Part shown: positions 17,388 to 25,410 of the stretch, piece after piece
Numbering within the stretch: the stretch's first letter is position 1
Layout of the letters: every line of letters starts with the position of its first letter
DNA from: Paraburkholderia xenovorans LB400
Lineage (GTDB): Bacteria > Pseudomonadota > Gammaproteobacteria > Burkholderiales > Burkholderiaceae
Assembly (NCBI RefSeq): GCF_000013645.1
Contig: NC_007953.1
Span: forward strand, 682,001 to 746,000
DNA length: 64,000 nt
Direction: 5' to 3'
Notes under the pieces: generated by a model
What the model saw: the letters and a program-made list of their open reading frames with translations, nothing else
Told to the model about the DNA's origin: nothing
The model's database searches: none
Made by a program: the position numbers and the translations under genes

Positions 17388-18812
17388 ATGAGTACCCATC
17401 TGCGCACCTCCGTCGCTGCCCGGCTCGAGCGTCTGCCGGACTCGCGCTATCTGCGAACCGCCGTCATCCTGATTTCGCTGGGGACTTTCTGGGATTCCTA
17501 CATGCTGTTTTCCGTCGGTCCCATCTCAGCGCACTTCTTCGCCTATCTGGGACAGCCGCATCTGGCGACAGAGCTACCGCTCGCGCTTTTCCTCGGTACC
17601 TTCGTAGGCGCGGTCTGCCTGAGCACGGTAGCCGACACCATCGGGCGGCGCGCGGCCTTCACGCTGGACCTGTGCACGCTGGCCGTCGGCGCGCTGGTGG
17701 CGGCGTTTTCGCCGAACGCAACCGTGCTGCTGATTGCGTTGTTCGTGGCCGGCATCGGCACGGGCGCGGAGTTGCCGCTCTCCACCACCTACGTCCAGGA
17801 ACTCTCGCCCGCCAAGGCGCGCGGGAAGAAGTCGAGCTTCGCGCTGACGATCGGTTTTTTCGGGGGCACTGTCGGCGGGTTTGCTTCGCTGTTGCTCGTG
17901 CCGTTGACGAACCTGCCGATCCAGGGGTTTCGCATCGCCTTGCTGCTTGCAGCGCTGGGCGGATTTTCCTCGCTCCTCTTGCGGATCAGGCTGCCTGAGT
18001 CGCCGCGCTGGCTGGAGCGGGTCGGCCGCCACGAGGAAGCCGACCGCGTGGTCGAGGAGATCGAGCGCCGGGTCATGCGCGACACAGGGCTTACTGCGTT
18101 GCCGCCGGTTCCGGCGGGCAGTCACGACGTGGCGAGCGGCGCTTCGCCGCTGCGGATATTGATTTCCCGCGCCTATCTGCGGCGCACCATCAGCGCGGGT
18201 GCGATTGAATTGCTGCAAGGGTTCGGCGCCTACGGATTCGCGACCTTCGTACCTTTTTTCCTATATTCGCGCGGCTATTCCGTGATCCACGCGCTGGCCT
18301 ATACGGCGATCATCCAGATTTCGTATCCGACCGGCTGCCTGATTTCCGCCTATATCACCGACAGGATTCAGCGCAAATGGGGCATGGCGCTGGCGTATAC
18401 CATCAACGTCGTGTTCGGGCTCTGCTTCCTGCTCGTCGATTCGACCTTCCTCATCGTGCTGTTCGGCTTTCTGACCGAGACGATGATCTTCATCAACGGC
18501 CCGCTGCTGCATACCTATGAAGCGGAAATCTATCCGACCGGCGTTCGTGCGCGTGGCGCCGGCATCTGTTTCGCACTGAGCCGGCTGGGAGGGTTCCTTG
18601 CGCCGATCGTGGCCTCGATCCTGCTGGCGGGCGGGGCCAACGGCGGCTGGCTAATCGCCATCGGCGCGGCCGCGTGGTTCGGCTGCGCGCTGGTGGCGGC
18701 ATTCGTCGCGGTGGATACGACCAACATCAGCCTCGAGGATCTGGAAGCCAAGGTGGGAGATGCCAGCGAGGCCGACGCGGCGGCCGGTTACGGGATGGTC
18801 AAGAAACGATGA
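17388..18812 (+). CDS. MFS transporter, sugar-porter/organic-acid type
   Basis: The 474-residue membrane protein shows about 12 helices and MFS loop motifs: ADTIGRRAAF between helices 2 and 3, RIRLPESPRWLERVGR in the central loop, and GVRARGAGICFALSRLGG late in the protein. PESPRWL and the intact length place it in the sugar/organic-acid/aromatic-acid H+ symporter groups. It lies 75 bp after the porin, so both probably serve uptake of the cluster's substrate, replacing the decayed MFS gene at 1293. Confidence 0.87.
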   Translation: MSTHLRTSVAARLERLPDSRYLRTAVILISLGTFWDSYMLFSVGPISAHFFAYLGQPHLATELPLALFLGTFVGAVCLSTVADTIGRRAAFTLDLCTLAVGALVAAFSPNATVLLIALFVAGIGTGAELPLSTTYVQELSPAKARGKKSSFALTIGFFGGTVGGFASLLLVPLTNLPIQGFRIALLLAALGGFSSLLLRIRLPESPRWLERVGRHEEADRVVEEIERRVMRDTGLTALPPVPAGSHDVASGASPLRILISRAYLRRTISAGAIELLQGFGAYGFATFVPFFLYSRGYSVIHALAYTAIIQISYPTGCLISAYITDRIQRKWGMALAYTINVVFGLCFLLVDSTFLIVLFGFLTETMIFINGPLLHTYEAEIYPTGVRARGAGICFALSRLGGFLAPIVASILLAGGANGGWLIAIGAAAWFGCALVAAFVAVDTTNISLEDLEAKVGDASEADAAAGYGMVKKR

Positions 18813-18948
18813 AGGCGGCGCGGGGCCCGGGTGCGAGGGCCGCTCGTGCCCGAGCTCGTCGAGGAACTCGATTAGATACAACAGTCCTACGCAGCATCCC
18901 TGAGCCGATGAGCCGGGGACGCGCGGAAATTTACGGAATTAAACGCAT

Positions 18949-19773
18949 ATGTCTCGAATCGGTCGGCAGCAGCATCGGTCTTTTCTGTTCGTTCCGGGGA
19001 ATCGCCCCGAGCGTTACCTCAAGGCCTGGGAGAGCGATGCCGGCGCCGTGATTGTCGACCTGGAGGACGCCGTTCCAATCGAGGAAAAAGACCGTGCGCG
19101 AGCGGCCGTGGCGAACTGGATCAGCCCGGAAAGGCCGGTGCTGATCCGCGTGAACGGATTGGCCACGCCCTGGTTGGAAGAAGACGCCCGCGTCGCCAGG
19201 CTGCCGGGCGTCGCGGGCGTCGTGCTGCCGAAAGCGGCGAACGCGTCGGACGTGGCCGCGCTGCTTGCGCGGATCAAGCGCGATATCCCCGTCTATCCGC
19301 TCATCGAAAGCGCGGCAGGAATGTGGAACGTGCTCGAAGTCGCGAGTGCTCCAGGCGTTCGGCAATTGATGTTCGGTACGTTGGATTTCTGCGTCGATAT
19401 GGGCATGACACTGGAGAGCGGCACGCTGAGTCCGTTTCGCGCAGATATGGTCATGGCTTCCCGGGTGGCCGGCATCCGGCCGCCTGTCGATGGCGTCACG
19501 CCGGACATCGATGACGACGAGCTGTTGCGAACGGAAACCGTCGAAGGCAGGAAATGGGGATTTGCCGGCAAGCTCTGCATCCATCCCCGCCAGGCGCCGG
19601 TGGTGAATGGTTGCTATGCGCCCAGCGAAACGGAACTGGCGTGGGCGAGACGCGTGCTCGAGGCGTTCGAGCGAGCCAACGGCGCCGCCGTTGCCGTGGA
19701 GGGAAAGATGGTCGATCGTCCGGTGATTCTGCAGGCACGGCGCATTCTTGAGGAAGACGAGCCTGAGGCTTGA
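18949..19773 (+). CDS. CitE-like CoA-ester lyase (citramalyl-/malyl-CoA lyase family)
   Basis: The 274-residue alpha/beta barrel has RSFLFVPGNRPERYLKA, VIVDLEDAVP, PLIESAAG, MFGTLDFCVDMGM and CIHPRQAPVVN. These are the CoA- and Mg-binding motifs of CitE-type lyases. The likely reaction is aldol cleavage of citramalyl-CoA to acetyl-CoA and pyruvate, or of a malyl-CoA analogue. With the CoA-transferase (4318) and hydratase (3485) it completes the logic of an itaconate-like route, although it is encoded at the opposite end of the cluster. Confidence 0.85.
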   Translation: MSRIGRQQHRSFLFVPGNRPERYLKAWESDAGAVIVDLEDAVPIEEKDRARAAVANWISPERPVLIRVNGLATPWLEEDARVARLPGVAGVVLPKAANASDVAALLARIKRDIPVYPLIESAAGMWNVLEVASAPGVRQLMFGTLDFCVDMGMTLESGTLSPFRADMVMASRVAGIRPPVDGVTPDIDDDELLRTETVEGRKWGFAGKLCIHPRQAPVVNGCYAPSETELAWARRVLEAFERANGAAVAVEGKMVDRPVILQARRILEEDEPEA

Positions 19774-20091
19774 TGGGTCGGTGAATCGTTACGTCGACAA
19801 GACGCTATTTCGCCGATGACGGTCGAGAGCGTCCACCGGGCGCCGAACTTCGGCAGTCGACCTCCAGGGACAATCTGGACCTCTTGAACCGCTGAAACGA
19901 TAGGGACCGCTTCCGACGGGATTGGGTTGAAAAAGAGAACGCTGAACCATGACGTCCGAAAAAGCTTGGGCATCCGATGACATATCGAACCATGAGGCGG
20001 GCGCTTGGGGATGCAAGCAGATGGGCCATCAATCTGGGAGTTTTTATTTGACATAATATAAATTATCAACATGCAGCGTGTAGCGGCTTCA
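19774..20091. other. Intergenic region before the ISNCY element
   Basis: No supported gene was seen. Open frames on the minus strand here are antisense readings of the CitE gene and the transposase. The last 50 bases become AT-rich just before the insertion sequence, which is typical of a transposon target. Confidence 0.5.
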
Positions 20092-20094
20092 TGT

Positions 20095-20127
20095 AAATGT
20101 CGTGTTCTGGCCAGATAGAAATGTCGT
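20095..20127. repeat. Left-end paired transposase-binding repeats of the ISNCY element
   Basis: Two copies of AAATGTCGT start at 20095 and 20119, 24 bp apart. Their inverse copies at the right end (21613 and 21638) are 25 bp apart. Two phased copies per end suggest cooperative transposase binding. Confidence 0.65.
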
Positions 20128-20180
20128 GTTTTTGAACGCTGGCATGCTGGTCGGTCCGTTGCGAGATTTCGGAGTCGGCC

Positions 20181-21599
20181 ATGTGTCCAGCCACACTGGT
20201 GACATTGAACATGCGCGAACTCGACCGTTTGAAGGTCATCCAGGCCATTGTCGACATGGGCCTCAAGCCTGGTCGCGCGGCCGAACGTCTGGGCTTGACC
20301 GTGCGTCAGGTTGAGCGCCTGGTGATCCGCTATCAGGAATCCGGTGCGGCGGGACTGGCCTCGCGCAGACGTGGCCGTTCCGGCAACCGGAAGCTGGACG
20401 AAGGACTGGCTCAGCGGGCGCTGGCGATCATTCGTGAGCGCTACGCCGATTTTGGGCCGACGCTGGCCTGCGAGAAGCTCTGGGAGTGCCACGGCATCCG
20501 GATGGCCAAGGAAACCGTCAGACGGCTGATGACGGACGCCGGTCTGTGGATACCACGCCGGCAGAGGCCGCCGAAGATCTACCAGCCGCGGGCGCGTCGT
20601 GCGTGTCTGGGCGAACTGATCCAGATCGATGGCAGCGATCATCGCTGGTTCGAGGAACGGGCGCCAGCCTGCACACTGCTGGTGTACGTCGACGATGCGA
20701 CCAGCCGGCTGATGGCGCTGCATTTCACGGCGACCGGATCGACCTTCAGCTACTTTGAAGTGACCCGGGCGTATCTGGAACAGCATGGCAAGCCGGTGGC
20801 GTTCTATAGCGGCAAGGCTGGCGTGTTCCGCTCGACGCAGACGGCAACGACGGGCGGCAAAGGCGTGACCCACTTCGGCCGGGCGATGTTCGAGCTGAAC
20901 ATCGATGGATTATGTGCGAATTCAAGTCAGGCCAAGGGGCGCGTTGAGCGGGCGAACCTGACGCTGCAGGACCGGCTCGTCAAGGAACCAGGGTTGCGTG
21001 GCATCGATACGCAGGAAGCGGCCAACGCCTATGCGCCCCGCTTCATTGCCGATTACAACACGCGCTTTGGCAAGGTGCCACGGAGCGCCTTCAATGCGCA
21101 CCGGCCGCTACGTGAGGATGAGAATCTCGACACTATCCTGACGTGGCGTGAACCGCGGCGCGTCACGCGTTCGCTGACGCTGCAGTACGACCGGGTAATC
21201 TACCTGCTCGATGACACAGAGGCGGACCGCAGGCTGGTAGGACGCTACATCGACGTGTATGAGTATCCGGATGGGCGCATTGAGGTCCGCGCCGACGGTG
21301 TCGCCCTTCCCTGCAGGCCTTACGACCGGCTCTCCGAGATTGATCAGGGCGCGGTGGTCGATCACAAGCGGCTGGGTCACGTGCTGCAGGTCGCGCAGCT
21401 CGTTCAGGCCGATCGCGATAACCGGCGCGCGTCAGGCTCGCCGTCACGGACCAACCAGGGGCAGGCGCCCAAGCTGAAGGAACGCAAGGCTGGGACAAAG
21501 AAGCAGCGGGAGATCACGGTCGGGGATCTGAACACCGCGATTGGCAGAACGCCGGTCAGCCTCCAGGATTCTGTACTCAAAACCTCGTCAAGGAGATAG
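20181..21599 (+). CDS. ISNCY family transposase with Asp-to-Gly at a predicted catalytic site
   Basis: This 472-residue transposase has an N-terminal HTH (LKPGRAAERLGLTVRQVERL), a DDE core starting LIQIDGSDHRWFE (first Asp) and the Glu in QAKGRVERANLTLQDRL. The second Asp is expected in a FYSDK-type motif, but here the sequence reads FYSGKAGVF (GGC codon), so the catalytic triad looks broken. The length is normal and no frameshift is seen. An alternative start is the ATG at 20211. The copy may move only if helped by an intact copy elsewhere. Confidence 0.85.
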   Translation: MCPATLVTLNMRELDRLKVIQAIVDMGLKPGRAAERLGLTVRQVERLVIRYQESGAAGLASRRRGRSGNRKLDEGLAQRALAIIRERYADFGPTLACEKLWECHGIRMAKETVRRLMTDAGLWIPRRQRPPKIYQPRARRACLGELIQIDGSDHRWFEERAPACTLLVYVDDATSRLMALHFTATGSTFSYFEVTRAYLEQHGKPVAFYSGKAGVFRSTQTATTGGKGVTHFGRAMFELNIDGLCANSSQAKGRVERANLTLQDRLVKEPGLRGIDTQEAANAYAPRFIADYNTRFGKVPRSAFNAHRPLREDENLDTILTWREPRRVTRSLTLQYDRVIYLLDDTEADRRLVGRYIDVYEYPDGRIEVRADGVALPCRPYDRLSEIDQGAVVDHKRLGHVLQVAQLVQADRDNRRASGSPSRTNQGQAPKLKERKAGTKKQREITVGDLNTAIGRTPVSLQDSVLKTSSRR

Positions 21600-21648
21600 C
21601 AAAGCTACAACTACGACACTTCTACTTTGCTGCCGCTACGACATTTGA

Positions 21649-21908
21649 GAATGGCCTCGACAGCTAGTATGTTTGGAACTGTTGCGTTTTTCGGGTATCC
21701 GGCAACGGTAGATCAAGGCTTGCGGCCGGAATCAGAAACGCAACTTGATTTCTAGTACGTGAGTGCCGCAGGCGCGTCTGCCAGCTCGGACTGGGGGTCC
21801 GGGGAACAACTGGACAGCCAACCGACTTGAGGCAACGTTGGCTACAGTGTCACCGCGTGTAAGGCACTGCAGGCCAAGTGATCTGCTGGCGCAACGGTCC
21901 CACCTTAG
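21649..21908. other. Intergenic region between the ISNCY element and the SDR gene
   Basis: No reading frame with a recognisable product or good start was seen in this 260-bp stretch. Confidence 0.45.
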
Positions 21909-22730
21909 TTAGTTTTCGCCGTCATCGATCACAGCGGGTGTTGCCGCCGACCCGGCCAGGAGCCCACCGTCAATGTTGAATTCACTACCGGTGATGTACG
22001 TCGCCTCATCCGATGCCAGCAACAATGCGAGGGCGGCAACTTCCTCAGGCGTGCCGAACCGCCGGAGTGGGGTATCACGGACCAGTGCAGCCATTCGTTC
22101 CTCGCGGCCGGCGTCGGTGCCCAACATGGGTTCCCAGATGGGCGTGAGGATGGCGGCTGGGTGAATCGAGTTGCACCGAACTTCGAGGTTTTGTCCCGCG
22201 CAGTAGAGCGCAACAGTCTTTGTGTGGTTGCGGACTGCGGCCTTTGACGATGCATATGCCGCCGCACCTGGAATGCCGACCAGGCCAGAGCGTGAAGAGA
22301 TGTTTATGATCGAGCCCTGTCCATGACGTCGCATGGCACGTATGGCGTACTTGCAGCCGAGAAACACTCCGTCGAGGTTCGTTCGATGTACAGCGCGCCA
22401 CTCCTCAAGGCTCGCGTGCTCTGGATCATGCGGCACGACACGAGCCTCAAAGCCAGTAATCCCTGCGTTGTTGACCAATACGTCCAGTCGGCCGTGTTTT
22501 TCCAGGACATGCGTCGTTACACGCTGCCAATCGCCTTCTTCTCGAACGTCAAGTGGCAAATACGCAGCGCAATCGCCAATCGACGTCGCCACTGTTCTGC
22601 CAAGCTCATCGTTGATATCAGTGACGTAGACGAAGCAACCGTTCTGTGCGAATGACCGTGCAACCGACGCACCTATTCCTTGGGCTGCCCCAGTGATGAC
22701 CGCAACCTTGGAAGCAAGTCTTTCTTTCAT
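21909..22730 (-). CDS. Short-chain dehydrogenase/reductase
   Basis: The protein starting MKERLASKVAVITGAAQGIG is a classical SDR of about 273 residues. It has the TGxxxGxG NAD(P) motif at residues 13-20, NNAG, the catalytic Ser in IINISSRSGLVG, YASSK (Tyr and Lys) and a C-terminal ITGSEFNIDGGLLAG. A TTG start at 22769 would add 13 residues, but the ATG at 22730 gives the normal family N-terminus. Its upstream DNA is occupied by a truncated IS5 transposase gene that reads over its start, so its native promoter may be lost. Confidence 0.85.
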   Translation of the reverse strand: MKERLASKVAVITGAAQGIGASVARSFAQNGCFVYVTDINDELGRTVATSIGDCAAYLPLDVREEGDWQRVTTHVLEKHGRLDVLVNNAGITGFEARVVPHDPEHASLEEWRAVHRTNLDGVFLGCKYAIRAMRRHGQGSIINISSRSGLVGIPGAAAYASSKAAVRNHTKTVALYCAGQNLEVRCNSIHPAAILTPIWEPMLGTDAGREERMAALVRDTPLRRFGTPEEVAALALLLASDEATYITGSEFNIDGGLLAGSAATPAVIDDGEN

Positions 22731-23747
22731 ATAAATGTCCGGGGCGAATTGAACCGAGCCTTTCGGCAATCATTGAGGGAGAGGAATGAACAACTTCGCT
22801 TGCTATGCCACATTCGGCTGGCGTGCAAGGGTTCGGTACACGGTTGGACGCGAAACGGTTTTGTCGCGATAACGAGATGGGGTAAGATCTTCAGATGAAA
22901 AATCCGCCAGAATTTAACGCACCTCGCCTGGCCGAAGGAATTCCATTGATTGATCAGGTTGGCAATCACGAGGCCTTCCTGAACTTGTGATGCGATGCGG
23001 CGAGTCAGCAGCGCATCGCCGAGACAGCGCTTGATGCGCGAGAATTGCGCCTCAACGCGAGCGCGCAGGCCATAACCATATTTGTTCTGGAATGCATACT
23101 GTCCTTTCTCGTTCCGATAGCACACAAGCTGATCGTGCCAGCGGTTTTGATCGGGGTCGTCGACCGCATCAGACTTAGGTGGAATCACCGGCACAACGCC
23201 GCTGGCGGGTAACTGTTCATTGCGTTCGATCTGGTAATACGCCGTATCGACAATCAGCCGATCGATCTCGCCCACTTGCGGCAACAGCACATCGAGCCCG
23301 CTGCTATCCCCGGTCTCGGTGTCCGTGATTTCCCCCGCCAGCACATCACCTTCAGCATCCATCGCCAGATGCATCACGCGCCATGGCGTACAGGGCGCTT
23401 GCTTGCCGTATTTCTTCTCATACCATGCACCCGCATGGGAAAAGCGCAAGCCTGTGCTATCCACGATCACCGTCACCGGCTCGCCTTCCTTCAAGCGCTC
23501 GGCCGCACGGGCGCATTGCTTGCGTATGGTCATGTCCAGCGCAGCAAACAGGTCAGACAGGTGGCCGAAGCTCGCAACGGGCAGCGCAACACCGCGCCCG
23601 CGCCAGTAGTCGTGCATGAATCCCGCGAATTCCCGCAGACCCAGCCTATGCATGCGGTACAGCATAAACAGCAAGCTCACGTAAGCTGGAGTATAGACAG
23701 ACTCACGACCCGACACGCCCTTTTGATAGGACTCTTCATTGATCAAC
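22727..23747 (-). pseudogene. IS5 family transposase, 5'-truncated by the IS3 element
   Basis: The reading frame carries the IS5 DDE core: VIVDSTGLRFSH (first Asp), RLIVDTAYYQ (second Asp) and ARVEAQFSRIKRCLG (Glu). The N-terminal 40-60 residues are missing, because the frame meets the terminal repeat of the IS3 at 23748 and continues into IS3 DNA. The C-terminus also runs on past the usual end (NLINQWNSFGQARCV) to a stop inside the SDR start, so the outer IS5 end is probably near 22850-22900 but was not located. It is non-autonomous. Confidence 0.75.
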
Positions 23748-24594
23748 TGAGGTTCCCTCGGTTTTTCGCCTTCCAGAGGCCCCGGGTTATGCAGCCGCAT
23801 CCCTTGTCCGCTGAGCCACAACCCAGTCTTGCATGGACGGCTTCGCGTTGCGTGCGGTACCTCGTGCCATGCACTCGCTCGTTCTTCAGACTGTTGAAGA
23901 AGCTTTCCGTCGGCGCGTTATCCCAGCAACTGCCTTTGCGGCTCATGGAGCATTGCATGCCGTACGAGTTGAGCTTGCGCTGGAAGTCGTGGCTGGCGTA
24001 TTGACTGCCCCTATCCGAGTGATGCAGCGCACCAGGCGCGGGCCGACGGCGGAGCCATGCCATCGTCAGCGCGTCGATAACGAGCTCCGTGGTCATGCGC
24101 GGCTTGACAGACCAGCCCACGACCTCCCGGTTGAACAGGTCCAGCGTGACGGCCAGGTACAGCCAACCTTCGTCGGTCCAGATGTACGTGATGTCCGAGG
24201 TGAACAGCTGATTGGGTCCGGCCGGCGCGAAGTTGCGATTCAACACGTTCGGCGCGACCGGCAGCTTGTGCCGGGAATCGGTTGTTACGCGGTAACGGCG
24301 CTTGTGGCAGGCTCGAATACCGTTGGCGCTCATCAACCGCTCTACCCGTGCCTTGCTGGCTGGGAAGCCGCGAGAGCGAATCTCTTCGGTCATGCGCGGC
24401 GAGCCGTACGCGCCTTTGACCTCGGCGTGAATCGTCCGAATCAATGTGAGCAACTGCGCATCGGTCAGCCGCTGACGCTCGGGCGTGCCGCCGCGCTTCC
24501 AGGCGCGATAGCCATTAACGCTCACGCCAAGGACCTCGCACAGCGCCAACACGGGATATTGCCGGCACTGCGTGTCAATCCAGGCAAACTTCAC
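23743..24594 (-). CDS. IS3 OrfB integrase-type transposase, aberrant C-terminus
   Basis: This 283-residue rve-type transposase has LFTSDITYIWTDEG (first Asp), LHHSDRGSQYAS (second Asp) and CWDNAPTESFFNSLKNE (Glu). The usual IS3 C-terminus (a YIEVFYNRxRRHS-like block) is missing. After TQREAVHA the frame reads through GC-rich DNA and the terminal repeat and stops 3 bp outside the element, so about 40 residues look deleted. It overlaps OrfA by 4 bp; IS3 elements normally join the two by -1 frameshifting. Confidence 0.85.
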   Translation of the reverse strand: MKFAWIDTQCRQYPVLALCEVLGVSVNGYRAWKRGGTPERQRLTDAQLLTLIRTIHAEVKGAYGSPRMTEEIRSRGFPASKARVERLMSANGIRACHKRRYRVTTDSRHKLPVAPNVLNRNFAPAGPNQLFTSDITYIWTDEGWLYLAVTLDLFNREVVGWSVKPRMTTELVIDALTMAWLRRRPAPGALHHSDRGSQYASHDFQRKLNSYGMQCSMSRKGSCWDNAPTESFFNSLKNERVHGTRYRTQREAVHARLGCGSADKGCGCITRGLWKAKNRGNLS

Positions 24595-24951
24595 AGGAGG
24601 TCCTTCGCGAAGAACGCCACGCTTTTTGCGATTTCCAGCTCCATCTGCAAGCGCTTGTTCTCCGCTCGCAGCCGCGAGAGCTCCATTTGCTCCGCCCTAA
24701 CGACTTTCGCCCCCGGACCGTTGAGCTTGCCGGCCTCCGAGGCCTTCAGCCAGTTGCGCAGAGTCTGCGTCGACATACCCAATTCCCGGGATACGGCGCT
24801 CAGGCCTTGCCCGTCCTTGACTCGTTGCACGGCGGCTTCCTTGAACTCTGTCGTGTACACCTGGTGCGGTACCTTGAACATCTATGCTTTCCTTCCTTTG
24901 GGTCGAGTTTATACGCGACCTGCTGGAAGGCGAAATTTCAGGGGAAGCTCA
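23748..24951 (-). mobile_element. IS3 family element, 1204 bp, with matched terminal inverted repeats
   Basis: The ends read TGAGGTTCCCTCGGTTTTTC (from 23748) and, on the other strand from 24951, TGAGCTTCCCCTGAAATTTC. Both continue as GCCTTCCAG, giving imperfect repeats of about 28 bp. OrfA and OrfB lie inside on the minus strand. The bases next to the two ends do not match (AAC versus TTC), so no target duplication is seen. This suggests deletion or recombination after insertion beside the IS5 remnant. Confidence 0.85.
24591..24881 (-). CDS. IS3 OrfA (HTH protein)
   Basis: This 96-residue protein has the HTH of transposase_8 (YTTEFKEAAVQRVKDGQGL, ELGMSTQTLRNWLKASE) followed by a leucine-zipper-like segment (ELSRLRAENKRLQMELEI). 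It provides DNA binding and multimerisation for the OrfAB transposase. It starts about 70 bp inside the terminal repeat at 24951. Confidence 0.88.
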   Translation of the reverse strand: MFKVPHQVYTTEFKEAAVQRVKDGQGLSAVSRELGMSTQTLRNWLKASEAGKLNGPGAKVVRAEQMELSRLRAENKRLQMELEIAKSVAFFAKDLL

Positions 24952-25095
24952 TTCTTCGCCCATACCGATTGCCTGAGCTACGACGTTGATAACCAGCTCG
25001 GCTTGCGATTGGCTCAACGAGAGACTGTCTTGTTCCCCCTGAGTCACGGTCGCCCTGAGATACTCGCAGGCATTGATGAAGTCGTGTCTGCTCAT
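24949..25095 (-). CDS. Small unknown protein, 3' end cut by the IS3 element
   Basis: A 48-residue frame starts MSRHDFINACEYLRATV and ends AIGMGEE. AGGAG lies about 9 nt before the ATG at 25095, and codon use is even. The stop TGA is made of the first three bases of the IS3 terminal repeat (24951-24949), so the original gene probably went further and was cut. It follows a 71-residue frame by 53 bp in the same direction and may be the last gene of the metallo-beta-lactamase/membrane protein operon upstream. No family was recognised. Confidence 0.5.
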   Translation of the reverse strand: MSRHDFINACEYLRATVTQGEQDSLSLSQSQAELVINVVAQAIGMGEE

Positions 25096-25148
25096 GTGTA
25101 CATGCTCCTCTGAATCGACTACTGGCCAATTGTCGGGGCGCTGCGTGC

Positions 25149-25364
25149 CTAATGCACCGAGAACCGCGCGGAGTGGTCAGCTTGGGCCTGTTGCATTCCG
25201 TTCACACGATCGGTAATCAATCGAACCAGCAGCAGCGCATCTACCAGGTCGCTCTTCGGTGCGGTGAATGCTTTGTAGTAGTTTGCGGTTGTGTCGACGG
25301 TGATTCGTGGCAGGCGCTCCAGCCTGCGCCGTCCTTGCCATGTTCCAATGACTTTTCCAAGCAT
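25149..25364 (-). CDS. Small hypothetical protein (71 aa)
   Basis: The frame encodes MLGKVIGTWQGRRRLERLPR, then a mixed helical stretch (SDLVDALLLVRLITDRVNG). No signal peptide or long hydrophobic segment is seen and no family was recognised. Its placement between the broken membrane-protein gene and the 48-residue frame, in the same direction, suggests a shared operon. The ribosome site is weak, so it may be a remnant of a longer gene. Confidence 0.35.
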   Translation of the reverse strand: MLGKVIGTWQGRRRLERLPRITVDTTANYYKAFTAPKSDLVDALLLVRLITDRVNGMQQAQADHSARFSVH

Positions 25365-25410
25365 CGTCAGTTATCCAGAGGTGCTGCGTGCGTTTGCGTG
25401 CGTTTATTTC

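Larger units (their letters stand above)
20093..21648 (+). mobile_element. ISNCY-type insertion sequence (about 1.55 kb)
   Basis: The transposase gene is bracketed by paired 9-bp repeats at each end: AAATGTCGT at 20095 and 20119, and the inverse ACGACACTT at 21613 and ACGACATTT at 21638. Both ends are thus near TGTAAATGTCGT / ACGACATTTGAGA. Exact termini and target duplication could not be fixed. It separates the catabolic region from the accessory island. Confidence 0.7.

Noticed and set aside
20040..20075. AT-rich near-palindrome before the ISNCY element as a replication origin or promoter
   Set aside because: It is short, has no iterons or DnaA-like boxes, and its position fits an AT-rich insertion target.
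19614..20873. Minus-strand frame of about 420 codons across the gap before the ISNCY element
   Set aside because: Most of it is antisense to the CitE and transposase genes, and the middle part has no family similarity.
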